Source: DASPJL01 sp035628645 (GTDB taxonomy: Bacteria; Bacteroidota; Bacteroidia; Cytophagales; Cyclobacteriaceae). Taken from it: a stretch of DNA of 41,547 nt. Below, piece by piece: positions 23,581 through 32,900 of this stretch (position 1 is the stretch's first letter; the number at the start of each line of letters is the position of its first letter). The notes under the pieces were generated by a model. It was given only the letters and a program-made list of their open reading frames with translations, made no database searches and had not been told where the DNA came from. The stretch is taken from positions 1 through 41,547 of the forward strand of contig DASPJL010000113.1 in assembly GCA_035628645.1 (NCBI GenBank), written 5' to 3'. The position numbers and the translations under genes were made by a program.

Positions 23581-26187
23581 TTAATTTTCCACATGGATTT
23601 TCCTTGGAAGAGTAAATATGAATTTTACTCCTTTCCCATTGTTAGATTCTATCCAGATTTTGCCTCCTTGTTCTTCCACGATTTTCTTTACAATTGCGAG
23701 TCCAACCCCTGTACTTTCCTTCGTATCTCGGGCGTTTAGTGTTTGGAATATTACAAAAACCTTTTCGTAATATTCAGGCGCAATTCCCGGGCCATCATCT
23801 GCTACACTGAACTCAAAACAATCATTACTGACATTAACATCAATGGTTAAAGTGCCATTTGGTTTATCATGGTATTTGACGGCATTGCTTATCAGGTTAG
23901 AGAATATTTGTTCAAGCCAGATGCTATTTGTTACAACGGTAGGCAGCTCTTTTAAGATATTCACCGTGAAGCTGGAAGGAACACCTACTACATTTATGAC
24001 TTCCCTTACCAATTCATTTATGTTAACTTCTTCCACGTTTGTTTTGGCCCTTCCTACCCTGGAATAACTTAATATTCCATCAATTAAATTCTGCATGCGA
24101 AATACTCTTCCTCTCAAGATCTCCATGTTGTGTTTCACATCTTCTTTGATTTCTTTACCCAAATCTTCCTCTATCCATTCAGAAAGGTTTGCGATTGCTC
24201 TTAAAGGCGCCTTTAAATCATGAGAGACAACATAAGCAAATTGGTCCAGTTCTTTATTTGTTTTTATCAAATGAGCTGCAGATTCCTGGAGTTTTTGTTC
24301 TGACATTATTCTTTCGGTTATGTCGAGTGCAAAACCGATCAAACCTCCTTTATGTGCAATATCGGGGAAGATGAAATATTCATAGTATAAATCCTTACCT
24401 CCTACTTCCTTCCGATTTATAAATGAAATATATTCTCCTTCATAAGCCTTTTTTATGAGAAGGGCTTCATTTTCAAACGTAGTAAAAATATTGGTTCCTA
24501 CCAGTTCATTATCTATCAGGTTCAGGTTGTTCAAACCGGTGCCAATGGATTGAGTAAAGATACCTTCATTATCCAGTTTAAATACAAAAACGGGCATGTT
24601 GGTCACAATTCCATTTAAGATCTGGCTTTTTTCAATAATTTCCCTTTCGGCTTTTTTCTTATCTGAAATATCTGTGCCCATAAAGAGATATCCTGTTATT
24701 TCTCCCAGTTTATCTTTTAATGTGGTGGCAGTAATTGATATAATTAATTTGGTTTTGTCCTTGTGGATAAAGGTCCATTCATTTTCGTCAACATTTTGAA
24801 TGGAAAGCTTTTCCACGAATACACTAAAACCCGGCTCGACTGGTGTTTTAAGTTCGGCGGATAATGCCTCAGCTTTTTCTTTAATTTCTTCTTGTAGATA
24901 AAGGGTAATGATATTGCTTTTGTCTACGACTTCCTCTTTAAGAATCCCAAGCATTCTTTCAGCCCCTTTATTAAAAGTTTTAATTTGACCGGTAAAATCC
25001 GTAGAAATGATTGCAAAACTTGAACTATCCAGAACAGCTTTTTGAAACACTGTAGTTTTTAAAAGTTCTTTTTCAAGCTTTTTTCTTTCGGTATTGTCCC
25101 TGATGGAAAGAATACTTACCGTTTGCCCATCTGTTTCCATGGTTTTGGAAATAACTTCAGCAGGGAAAGTGGAGCTGTCTTTTCTTACACCCAGGGTTTC
25201 TATTGTTTGAGAGGAAGTTTCATTGTTTACTATTTTCCGGTAAATGCGCGGTAAAAAGTGAAACAGATTCATGCCGATGGCTTCTTCATTTTCATAACCA
25301 AAGGTCTTCAGAAAATTAGGATTAAAATCCAACAAAACGCCATTTTTGTGTATGGCTATACTTTCAAAAACAAATTCCGAAAGTCGTTTATATCTTTCTT
25401 CATTTTCAAGAAGTTGCTTTTTGATTTTCCTTTTTTCCGTGACATTCCTTCCATGGAGGTAAATCCTGTCTCCTTTAAGCTTAAGCTTCCATTTAAAATA
25501 TTTTTCTTTGATGTTTGGCCTATAAATTTTTGTCTCAAATTCATACAGCATTTCTTCCTCAACAGAACTTAATAAATTCTTTATTTTGATCTGCTCTCCA
25601 CTGTCTAGAAGGTCTAAAAAGCTTAATTTACTAATATCAGAATCAATACTTAAAAGGCTAATTAATTCTTTGCTTGCCCTTTCAAAGAGAAAAGATTTTG
25701 AATTAAGGATCGCCAATGTTTCTGATGACCCTGTTAAAAACTGACTCAGAATGCTGGCTTCTTCATCCAGCTCCTGGCTGTGTAGTTTGATTTTTATAAC
25801 CTCGGTGATCTGGTTGGTAAGCATTTTTACAGCTTCCTTTTGGCTTTCATCTAACTTTCTGGTAATGATATCCATAAAACACAATGAGCCTACCCTCTCA
25901 TCACTCACTATTAACGGGGCTTCCAGATAATATAAGATGTTGTGGTCTTTTAGGAAGGAATTATTAAAGAATGGTTGCGATTTTATATCAGGGATTTCGA
26001 AAATGTCCTTGTCGTTGGGGTCATTATCAAGCAGATATTCAACTTTAAAATTTTCTATTCCGATTTCAGAAAGAATTGTTTGCGTTTTGTCCTTAGAAAG
26101 TACGATTATTGAAATAGGTACTTTAAAATAAAATGATGCCATTGTGGCAAGGGAATCATATATATTAAAGTTATTGGAAATTGACAT
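23581..26187 (-). CDS. Soluble GAF/multi-PAS histidine kinase
   Basis: 868 residues, no membrane segment. Order: GAF-like domain (about 10-150), four PAS-type domains (about 160-270, 275-395, 400-525, 530-640; PAC-like ends NVTEKRKIKKQL, DNTERKKLEKEL, DISDKKKAEREI, DITERIMSEQKL), HisKA with His656 (FAYVVSHDLKAPLRAI), and HATPase (about 755-862; NLISNAVKYHD, DDGPGIAPEYYEKVF, GVGLAIVKKIVEEQGG). The H-box is of the phytochrome-like type common in Bacteroidota. No receiver. It is the last gene of an apparent operon, 21 bases behind the second SiaC-like gene, so its signal may feed or be fed by the SiaB-SiaC switch. Cognate receivers may be those encoded at 36.3-38.1 kb. Confidence 0.93.
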   Translation of the reverse strand: MSISNNFNIYDSLATMASFYFKVPISIIVLSKDKTQTILSEIGIENFKVEYLLDNDPNDKDIFEIPDIKSQPFFNNSFLKDHNILYYLEAPLIVSDERVGSLCFMDIITRKLDESQKEAVKMLTNQITEVIKIKLHSQELDEEASILSQFLTGSSETLAILNSKSFLFERASKELISLLSIDSDISKLSFLDLLDSGEQIKIKNLLSSVEEEMLYEFETKIYRPNIKEKYFKWKLKLKGDRIYLHGRNVTEKRKIKKQLLENEERYKRLSEFVFESIAIHKNGVLLDFNPNFLKTFGYENEEAIGMNLFHFLPRIYRKIVNNETSSQTIETLGVRKDSSTFPAEVISKTMETDGQTVSILSIRDNTERKKLEKELLKTTVFQKAVLDSSSFAIISTDFTGQIKTFNKGAERMLGILKEEVVDKSNIITLYLQEEIKEKAEALSAELKTPVEPGFSVFVEKLSIQNVDENEWTFIHKDKTKLIISITATTLKDKLGEITGYLFMGTDISDKKKAEREIIEKSQILNGIVTNMPVFVFKLDNEGIFTQSIGTGLNNLNLIDNELVGTNIFTTFENEALLIKKAYEGEYISFINRKEVGGKDLYYEYFIFPDIAHKGGLIGFALDITERIMSEQKLQESAAHLIKTNKELDQFAYVVSHDLKAPLRAIANLSEWIEEDLGKEIKEDVKHNMEILRGRVFRMQNLIDGILSYSRVGRAKTNVEEVNINELVREVINVVGVPSSFTVNILKELPTVVTNSIWLEQIFSNLISNAVKYHDKPNGTLTIDVNVSNDCFEFSVADDGPGIAPEYYEKVFVIFQTLNARDTKESTGVGLAIVKKIVEEQGGKIWIESNNGKGVKFIFTLPRKIHVEN

Positions 26188-26208
26188 TGTAGGCCCCGTA
26201 GTTTGATG

Positions 26209-26586
26209 CTAACTCACTTCCTTCATAACAAAATCTATTCCCAGGATTTCACTATAATTCTCCCCATCAGCAAGCATTTGTTCGTCATTTTTATTATAAA
26301 ACCAATTGATTTCCAGTTGTCGTCCTGCGCTTTCCAACTGTGCAATTCTTTCAAATAGTTGAAGGATACATTTTGCCGAACTGGTATTAAAGTATTTGAA
26401 ATGAATATTTACAATAGTTTGTGATTGTGGATCTTCAATATATTTATCCAACCAACTGAAAAGTGGTTTATAGAAATCCAGGGCATATTCTGCACAAGAC
26501 ATGCCTTTCACTTCAAATATTCCGGTTTTGTTATCGAATTTTACTTCCGGCGTTTTAAGCGTTGATTCTATATATAAAGGCTCCAT
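26209..26586 (-). CDS. SiaC family (DUF1987) regulatory phosphoprotein, copy 1
   Basis: 125 residues from the ATG at 26586; a TTG one codon earlier is less likely because the ATG shares one base with the upstream stop (TGATG). Motifs: GIFEVKGMSCAEYALDFY, VNIHFKYFNTSSAKCIL, INWFYNKNDEQMLADGENYSEIL. In Pseudomonas SiaC, a threonine at position 68 in the NTSS motif is phosphorylated by SiaB; here the NTSS threonine is also residue 68. Phosphorylation would switch binding to an effector, which is a diguanylate cyclase in Pseudomonas; no such enzyme is encoded here. Paired with the SiaB-like gene immediately upstream. Confidence 0.88.
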   Translation of the reverse strand: MEPLYIESTLKTPEVKFDNKTGIFEVKGMSCAEYALDFYKPLFSWLDKYIEDPQSQTIVNIHFKYFNTSSAKCILQLFERIAQLESAGRQLEINWFYNKNDEQMLADGENYSEILGIDFVMKEVS

Positions 26587-27140
26587 CAATTTGACTTTTT
26601 AATTTTTACTTCTAAATGAAAAAAAGAGTAAAGATTATCTACTTTAACAAAATTATAGTCAAGCTTTTCATTTGTCTTCCTGGCAATATCAATAAATCCA
26701 AGTCCCCCGCCTCCTTTTGCATTATAGGTATTGTTTGTTAAGATTTTATTATATAATATCTTCAACTCATCTATGTTAGATTTGTTGATTTCTTCAAGTC
26801 TTTTTTGCAAAGGTTGGATCCTTTCATTTTGGATAAAGTTTCCTGTGGAAATTATATATCCGTTATTGTCATTCTCTATCGTCAATAAAGCGCATGTAGA
26901 ATCATAATTCTTTACTGGTAGTTTTTCTATCTCCTCAATATGAATACTTAAATTTTGCAAACATTCCATTAAAACACAATATACCTTTCGTCTGATATTA
27001 ATGTTATCCTCAATGACATCAAGCCTGCTGGAAATAATCTGCAGAATCGAATCTATCAACTGAAAGGTAACAGTTCCTTTATAGCTCAGTTTTATGCTAT
27101 TCGGAAGCATGTTTTTATATATTTCAAAGTAACTTTCCAT
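26586..27140 (-). CDS. SiaB family protein kinase (DUF6272), copy 1
   Basis: 184 residues of a GHKL/HATPase-related fold. KLSYKGTVTFQLIDSIL begins the domain, a helix with VLMECLQNLSIHIEE provides the N-box-like E and N, and AKGGGGLGFIDIARK is the glycine-rich nucleotide loop. In Pseudomonas, SiaB phosphorylates SiaC and the PP2C phosphatase SiaA reverses this. The stop overlaps the start of the SiaC-like gene by one base, implying translational coupling and matched stoichiometry. No SiaA/SpoIIE-type phosphatase is present in the window. Confidence 0.87.
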   Translation of the reverse strand: MESYFEIYKNMLPNSIKLSYKGTVTFQLIDSILQIISSRLDVIEDNINIRRKVYCVLMECLQNLSIHIEEIEKLPVKNYDSTCALLTIENDNNGYIISTGNFIQNERIQPLQKRLEEINKSNIDELKILYNKILTNNTYNAKGGGGLGFIDIARKTNEKLDYNFVKVDNLYSFFHLEVKIKKSN

Positions 27141-27181
27141 TTAATAAAATTTAGGAGAAACGACCGGCCCTTTTTTCTTTA

Positions 27182-27562
27182 TTATTGTTCTATCTCTTTT
27201 AGATTGAAAGGTAGACTCAGAATCTCACTATAATTCTCGCCATCTTGTATCATTTGCTCATCATTTTTTTCATAAAACCAATTTATCGCCACATTATACC
27301 CATTTGACTTTATAGCTTTGAGTTTTTGAAGCAATAACAAAAGTGATTTAGCGGAACTTGTGTTAAAATATTTGAATTGGATATTTACAATAGTTTCAGA
27401 CAATGGGTTTTTAGAGTAACTGTCGAGCCATTCGTTTATAGGGGCATAAAACTCTCTTGCATATTCTGCGCATGACATTCCTTTGATGTCAAATATTCCT
27501 GTGGAGGCATCAAACAATATATAAGGTGTTTTTAAGGTTGGTTCTATCTTCAGCGGTTCCAT
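27182..27562 (-). CDS. SiaC family (DUF1987) regulatory phosphoprotein, copy 2
   Basis: 126 residues, closely similar to copy 1 (MEPLKIEPTLKTP, GIFDIKGMSCAEYAREFY, VNIQFKYFNTSSAKSLL, NDEQMIQDGENYSEIL). Thr68 lies in NTSS as in copy 1. Differences concentrate in the middle helix (residues about 38-55) and C-terminus, which may set partner choice. It follows its SiaB partner after 6 bases and precedes the next SiaB gene by 41 bases. Confidence 0.88.
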   Translation of the reverse strand: MEPLKIEPTLKTPYILFDASTGIFDIKGMSCAEYAREFYAPINEWLDSYSKNPLSETIVNIQFKYFNTSSAKSLLLLLQKLKAIKSNGYNVAINWFYEKNDEQMIQDGENYSEILSLPFNLKEIEQ

Positions 27563-27568
27563 TATTAT

Positions 27569-28117
27569 TTAAGCTTTATTAATAGTGATTTGTAAAGTGA
27601 AAAAAGAAATGTTTTCTTTCACTTGTTGAAAACTGTAATCCAATTTTTGACCTACTTTCATTGCAATATCTAAAAAACCCAGTCCTCCTCCTCCTTTTGT
27701 ATTAAAGCTGTTGTTTTGAAGGATTTCATTGTATTTCTTTCTCAAATCTTCTTTAGACAGGGAGTTAATTTCTTCAATCCATTCTTTCAGGCTTTCAACC
27801 TTTTCTGTAGAGATAAAATTAGCGGTAAGTATTCTATATCCTCCGTCTATCGAATCGATCATAAATAATACTGCATTTGAATCATATTCATTGTCTTGAA
27901 AATTTTCGCCATCTACATGATTACCTAAATTCTGAAGACATTCTATTAGTACACCAAAAACTTTTTTCCTGGTATTTATATTTCCTTCAATTCTATCTAA
28001 TCGATCATTAATAGCCATTACTATTGAGTCTATTAGTTCAAAAGTTACGGATCCTTTAAATATCATGGAAATGCTATTAGGAACCATATGCTTGTGAATA
28101 TCAAGAAAGTTTAACAT
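27569..28117 (-). CDS. SiaB family protein kinase (DUF6272), copy 2
   Basis: 182 residues from the ATG at 28117, where similarity to copy 1 begins (MLNFLDIHKHMVPNSISMIF); a TTG eight codons upstream is possible but less likely. It keeps FKGSVTFELIDSIV, GVLIECLQNLGNHV and TKGGGGLGFLDIAMK. First gene of the apparent five-gene operon siaB2-siaC2-siaB1-siaC1-kinase. The tandem arrangement shows duplication of a whole kinase-substrate pair. No clear TAnnTTTG promoter is seen in the 216 bases upstream. Confidence 0.87.
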   Translation of the reverse strand: MLNFLDIHKHMVPNSISMIFKGSVTFELIDSIVMAINDRLDRIEGNINTRKKVFGVLIECLQNLGNHVDGENFQDNEYDSNAVLFMIDSIDGGYRILTANFISTEKVESLKEWIEEINSLSKEDLRKKYNEILQNNSFNTKGGGGLGFLDIAMKVGQKLDYSFQQVKENISFFTLQITINKA

Positions 28118-28333
28118 AAACTTTTGTTTTAAGAAGATCAACTTAGGAATAGTTTGTAATATCCCATTCTAATAAGTTTCAAGATATATGTAATTGTAAA
28201 GTATTTGATTATGTTTAAAATACAAATGGCACTTAAGTAAGAATTGTAATCACAAATGTTGAAATACTGGATTAAACCTTGGGAATTCAATTTGTTGATA
28301 TTCTATAAAATAAAAAAACTGGAAAAAAAAATT

Positions 28334-29647
28334 TCACTTTAATAATGGTATTTGCAGTTCAAAAACAGTTTCTTCTCTTATTTCAGAATGGAAGATTACA
28401 TTTCCATGAATAATTTTAGCTGCTGTCCTTGCAATAAATAACCCTAGTCCTGACCCATGGGAACGCTCGGTGCCTCTGTAAAAAAGGTCAAAAATCTTAT
28501 CCTTGATCTCCTTTTTAATTCCGATTCCGTTGTCGTTGATAAAAATATTCAGAAAGCCTTTATTTATAGCCGCGTTTATTCTTAAGTATGGCACCTTGCC
28601 AATGCTTGTATCGGCATATTTTACGCTGTTTTCTATCAGGTTTTCAAGAGTAAGTAAAAGTATTTTTTTGTCGCTTTTGATTACTAAATCCCCGGGCAGT
28701 TCGTTCCTGAAACTAATCAGAGCATCCATATTTGTTTGCCTGACCATGGCTATTATTTCATCAACAAGCAAATGAACATCTACTAATTCTATCTCCGGTA
28801 CATATTCCTTTAACCTGTTTATACTTAGCAGTCTTTGTAGAATATTATCAAGCAACAGCGCAGTATGGTGGATTAAAAGATGGTATTGATGGAGGTGTTG
28901 TTCCTTGCTTTCAATTAGTACCAAGTTCGATAAACCGATCATTCTGGCCAGCGGTCCCCTTAAGTCATGTGAAGCTCTGTAGACAAAATTATTAAGCTCT
29001 CCTACCACGGCTTTAATCTCCTCCTCGGTTTTAACCCGCTGGGTAATATTGGATGCCAGCACCAGTTTAGCTTTTCTGTTTTCAAAGGTGATCGGATGAG
29101 AATAGATCTCCACTATGATGATCTCATTATTCTTCTTCATGTGTTTCCAATTACTTGAAAAGGAATATTGATTGTTGTCATTTTTCACACTTTCCATCAA
29201 ACCAACATGGTCTGAAGAGGGGCGAATATCGAATAATTTCATGGACAAAAATTCTTCCCTGCTATATCCATAGGTCTCTATCGCTGCATTATTTACCAGC
29301 AAAAAATCAAGCGTCTGCATATCGTAAACCCACATGGGGATAGGATTGCTTTCGAAAAGCATCATGTATTTTTTCTCACTTTCAATTAAAGCGGTTTCTT
29401 TAACTGAAATTTTCCTGGTAAACGTTGTTAAGACTGTGTAAAGGAAAACCAGGGAAAGTAGGAGAAGGGCTAACCCATTAAGAAGGAACATCTCCTTTAC
29501 TTCAGAATATTCTTTTATTCCTGAAGATATAAAAATGTTTGAGGTTAAAATCCAGATGAGGCCAAGTGAAAGGTAGAGAAAAGAGATAAGAAAAGGAGTA
29601 AATCCGTTGGTGTTTCTTAAAATTTTTTTAACCAATAAATCTCGCAT
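28334..29647 (-). CDS. Membrane PAS histidine kinase
   Basis: 437 residues. Two N-terminal membrane helices (about 17-41 and 52-74) with only a short periplasmic loop, a PAS domain (about 85-205; NPIPMWVYDMQTLDFLLVNNAAIETYGYSREEF), HisKA with His227 (FVYRASHDLRGPLARM) and HATPase (about 330-435; ENLIENSVKYAD, INDNGIGIKKEIKDKIFDLFYRG, GSGLGLFIARTAAK). The loop is too small for a periplasmic sensor, so the PAS domain is the likely input. No receiver. It is separated from the SiaB-SiaC operon by 216 bases and is divergent from the giant HAMP kinase. Confidence 0.93.
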   Translation of the reverse strand: MRDLLVKKILRNTNGFTPFLISFLYLSLGLIWILTSNIFISSGIKEYSEVKEMFLLNGLALLLLSLVFLYTVLTTFTRKISVKETALIESEKKYMMLFESNPIPMWVYDMQTLDFLLVNNAAIETYGYSREEFLSMKLFDIRPSSDHVGLMESVKNDNNQYSFSSNWKHMKKNNEIIIVEIYSHPITFENRKAKLVLASNITQRVKTEEEIKAVVGELNNFVYRASHDLRGPLARMIGLSNLVLIESKEQHLHQYHLLIHHTALLLDNILQRLLSINRLKEYVPEIELVDVHLLVDEIIAMVRQTNMDALISFRNELPGDLVIKSDKKILLLTLENLIENSVKYADTSIGKVPYLRINAAINKGFLNIFINDNGIGIKKEIKDKIFDLFYRGTERSHGSGLGLFIARTAAKIIHGNVIFHSEIREETVFELQIPLLK

Positions 29648-29980
29648 ATTAAGAAAGCCCTAACGCCATTATTTGTCATTTACGTTGGAAATTAAAAGGA
29701 AAGATTCTAAATATTAAAAAATATTGAATTTAAAATGAAGGAATTTTTCTCCTTTTAAACTTTTTTTAAAAATTATGACCGCGGTTCTTTTATTCCAAAC
29801 TTAAATAAAAAATGGTCGTTTAAAACTTTCATTCTACGTATTTGCCTTCCCGATAAATGAAATGGCCTAGTTTTAAAAAAAAGCAAAATTGGATACTTAG
29901 TTTAAGGTATAATAAGTAGTTTTAAAGTAATCAACCTAAAAAAGTCTTCAAAAATTCTAATCAAAATATAAGCACTTTTA
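29648..29980. other. Divergent intergenic region between two kinases
   Basis: 333 AT-rich bases that must carry the promoters of the membrane PAS kinase (minus) and the HAMP-array kinase (plus). I find no full TTTG-N19-TAnnTTTG match on either strand, only GTATTTG at about 29838-29844. An isolated GACCGCGGTT at 29777-29786 contains the palindrome CCGCGG. Confidence 0.4.
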
Positions 29981-32900
29981 ATGGATACCAAACAAAAAAA
30001 TGTTTATTCTGAAGTAGCAGCGGATACTTTGGATAAGAAAGAATTATTAAAAGTGTTGATGGAAGTTAAGAACGGAAATTTTTCTGTGAGAATGCCCATC
30101 GACCAGCTTGGAATAAATGGTAAAGTGTGTGATACCCTGAATGATATAATAGAGCTAAATGAGCGAATGATGCATGAGTTTACCAAGGCCCGGAACATTA
30201 TCGGGAAGCAAGGTAAACTGACGGAGAGAATTGAACTTCCCAGTCCAAAAGGATCCTGGTATACAGGGGTGGACTCCATAAATAAATTAATTTCAGATCT
30301 TGTTCATCCTACTATTGAAATAGCCAGGGTAATTGGAGGTGTGGCAAAAGGGAACCTTTCGGAACAAATGCCATTAGATCTCGGTGGTCGTGAACTACAG
30401 GGAGAATTTCTAAGAATAGCTAAAGAAGTAAACGACATGGTGAAGCAGCTTAACCTTTTTACCAATGAGGTGACGCGAATGGCTAGGGAAGTAGGTTCGG
30501 AAGGAAAGCTGGGAGGACAGGCCAAGGTAAAAGGTGTTGCCGGTGTGTGGAAAGAGCTTACGGATTCTGTGAATCAGATGGGAAGTAACCTTACCGCACA
30601 GGTAAGAAACATTGCTGAGGTAACCACAGCGGTAGCAAACGGCGACCTTTCTAAGAAGATTACTGTGGACGTAAAGGGCGAGATCCTGGAATTGAAAAAT
30701 ACGATCAATACCATGGTGGACCAGTTGAACTCATTTTCTTCTGAGGTAACGCGGGTGGCGCTTGAGGTGGGTACAGAAGGAAAATTGGGTGGTCAGGCCC
30801 AAGTAAGAGGTGTGGCCGGAACCTGGAAAGATCTAACAGATTCTGTGAACCAAATGGCCAGTAACCTTACCGGCCAGGTTAGAAATATTGCAGAGGTAAC
30901 TACAGCCGTGGCAAGGGGTGATTTATCCAAGAAGATCACAGTGGATGTAAAAGGAGAAATCCTTGAGTTGAAGAATACCATTAACACAATGGTGGATCAG
31001 TTGAACTCATTTTCTTCTGAAGTAACGCGGGTAGCGCTGGAAGTAGGATCAGAGGGAAAACTCGGAGGACAGGCTAAGGTAAAAGGAGTAGGCGGTGTGT
31101 GGAAAGACCTGACAGATTCTGTGAACCTGATGGGATCAAACCTTACTGCCCAGGTTAGAAACATTGCCGAAGTGACCACAGCGGTTGCGATGGGCGACCT
31201 TTCCAGAAAAATTACCGTGGATGTAAAAGGGGAGATCCTGGAATTGAAAAATACCATCAATACTATGGTGGATCAACTGAATTCATTTGCCTCTGAAGTA
31301 ACTCGTGTGGCGCTTGAAGTAGGTTCAGAAGGAAAGCTTGGCGGACAAGCCAAAGTAAAAGGTGTAGGTGGAGTTTGGAATGACTTGACGGATTCTGTAA
31401 ATCAAATGGCTTCCAATCTTACTGCTCAGGTTAGAAACATCGCAGAAGTAACCACAGCGGTGGCAAACGGCGACCTATCCAGAAAGATCACAGTAGATGT
31501 AAAAGGAGAGATACTGGAATTGAAAAATACCATCAATACTATGGTGGATCAATTGAATTCATTTGCATCGGAGGTAACTCGTGTGGCGCTTGAAGTAGGT
31601 ACGGAAGGAAAGCTTGGAGGACAGGCGAAAGTGAAAGGTGTAGGCGGGACCTGGAAAGACTTAACGGATTCTGTAAATCAAATGGCCAGTAACCTTACCG
31701 GCCAGGTTAGAAATATTGCCGAAGTAACCACTGCCGTAGCAAACGGTGACTTATCAAAGAAAATCACAGTAAACGTAGAGGGTGAAATCCTAGACTTGAA
31801 AAACACCATCAATACGATGGTGGATCAGTTGCGGGCTTTTGCATCGGAGGTAACGCGTGTAGCCAGAGAGGTAGGAACGGAAGGAAAACTAGGAGGGCAG
31901 GCAACGGTAAAAGGAGTAGGCGGGGTTTGGAAAGATCTGACTGACTCTGTAAATAACATGGCTTCCAATCTTACCGCACAGGTACGTAACATCGCGGAGG
32001 TAACAACGGCAGTGGCGAAAGGAGACTTATCCAGAAAGATCACTGTCGATGTAAAGGGAGAAATACTGGAATTGAAAAATACTATCAATACAATGGTGGA
32101 TCAGTTGAATTCATTTGGGTCGGAGGTTACACGGGTAGCAAGGGAAGTAGGTTCGGAAGGAAAGTTGGGTGGACAAGCCAATGTGCCCGGAGTTGGGGGA
32201 ACATGGAAGGATTTAACAGACAGTGTAAATAAAATGGCGGGTAACCTGACTTCCCAGGTTCGAAATATTGCGGAAGTAACAACCGCCGTAGCCAACGGTG
32301 ACTTATCGAGAAAGATTGAAGTGGATGTAAAAGGTGAGATCCTGGAACTTAAAAACACCATCAATACAATGGTGGATCAGCTTCGGGCCTTTGCTTCTGA
32401 GGTAACGCGGGTAGCGAGAGAGGTAGGTACGGAAGGAAAGCTTGGTGGTGAGGCTACTGTAAAAGGAGTTGGTGGTGTTTGGAAAGATTTGACGGATTCT
32501 GTAAATCAAATGGGTAGTAACCTTACTGCCCAGGTACGTAACATCGCCGAAGTAGCGATTGCAGTGGCAGATGGTGATTTGTCCAAAAAAATCACGGTGG
32601 ACGTGCGGGGGGAAATCCTGCAATTGAAGGAAACTATTAATACAATGGTAGATCAGCTCCGAGCCTTTGCTTCGGAGGTAACGCGGGTAGCAAGAGAAGT
32701 GGGAACAGACGGTAAACTTGGAGGATTGGCTTTCGTGCCCGGTGTGGCAGGAACATGGAAAGATTTAACGGATTCGGTAAATCAAATGTCGAGTAACCTG
32801 ACTTCGCAGGTGCGTAACATTGCTGAGGTAACCAAAGCGGTAGCCAGCGGTGACTTATCGAAGATGGTAACCATTGACGTAAAAGGGGAAATCTTTGATT

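Noticed and set aside
30004..32623. Series of minus-strand frames of similar sequence opposite the HAMP array
   Set aside because: They repeat only because the plus-strand HAMP units repeat; they are antisense shadows of the real gene.
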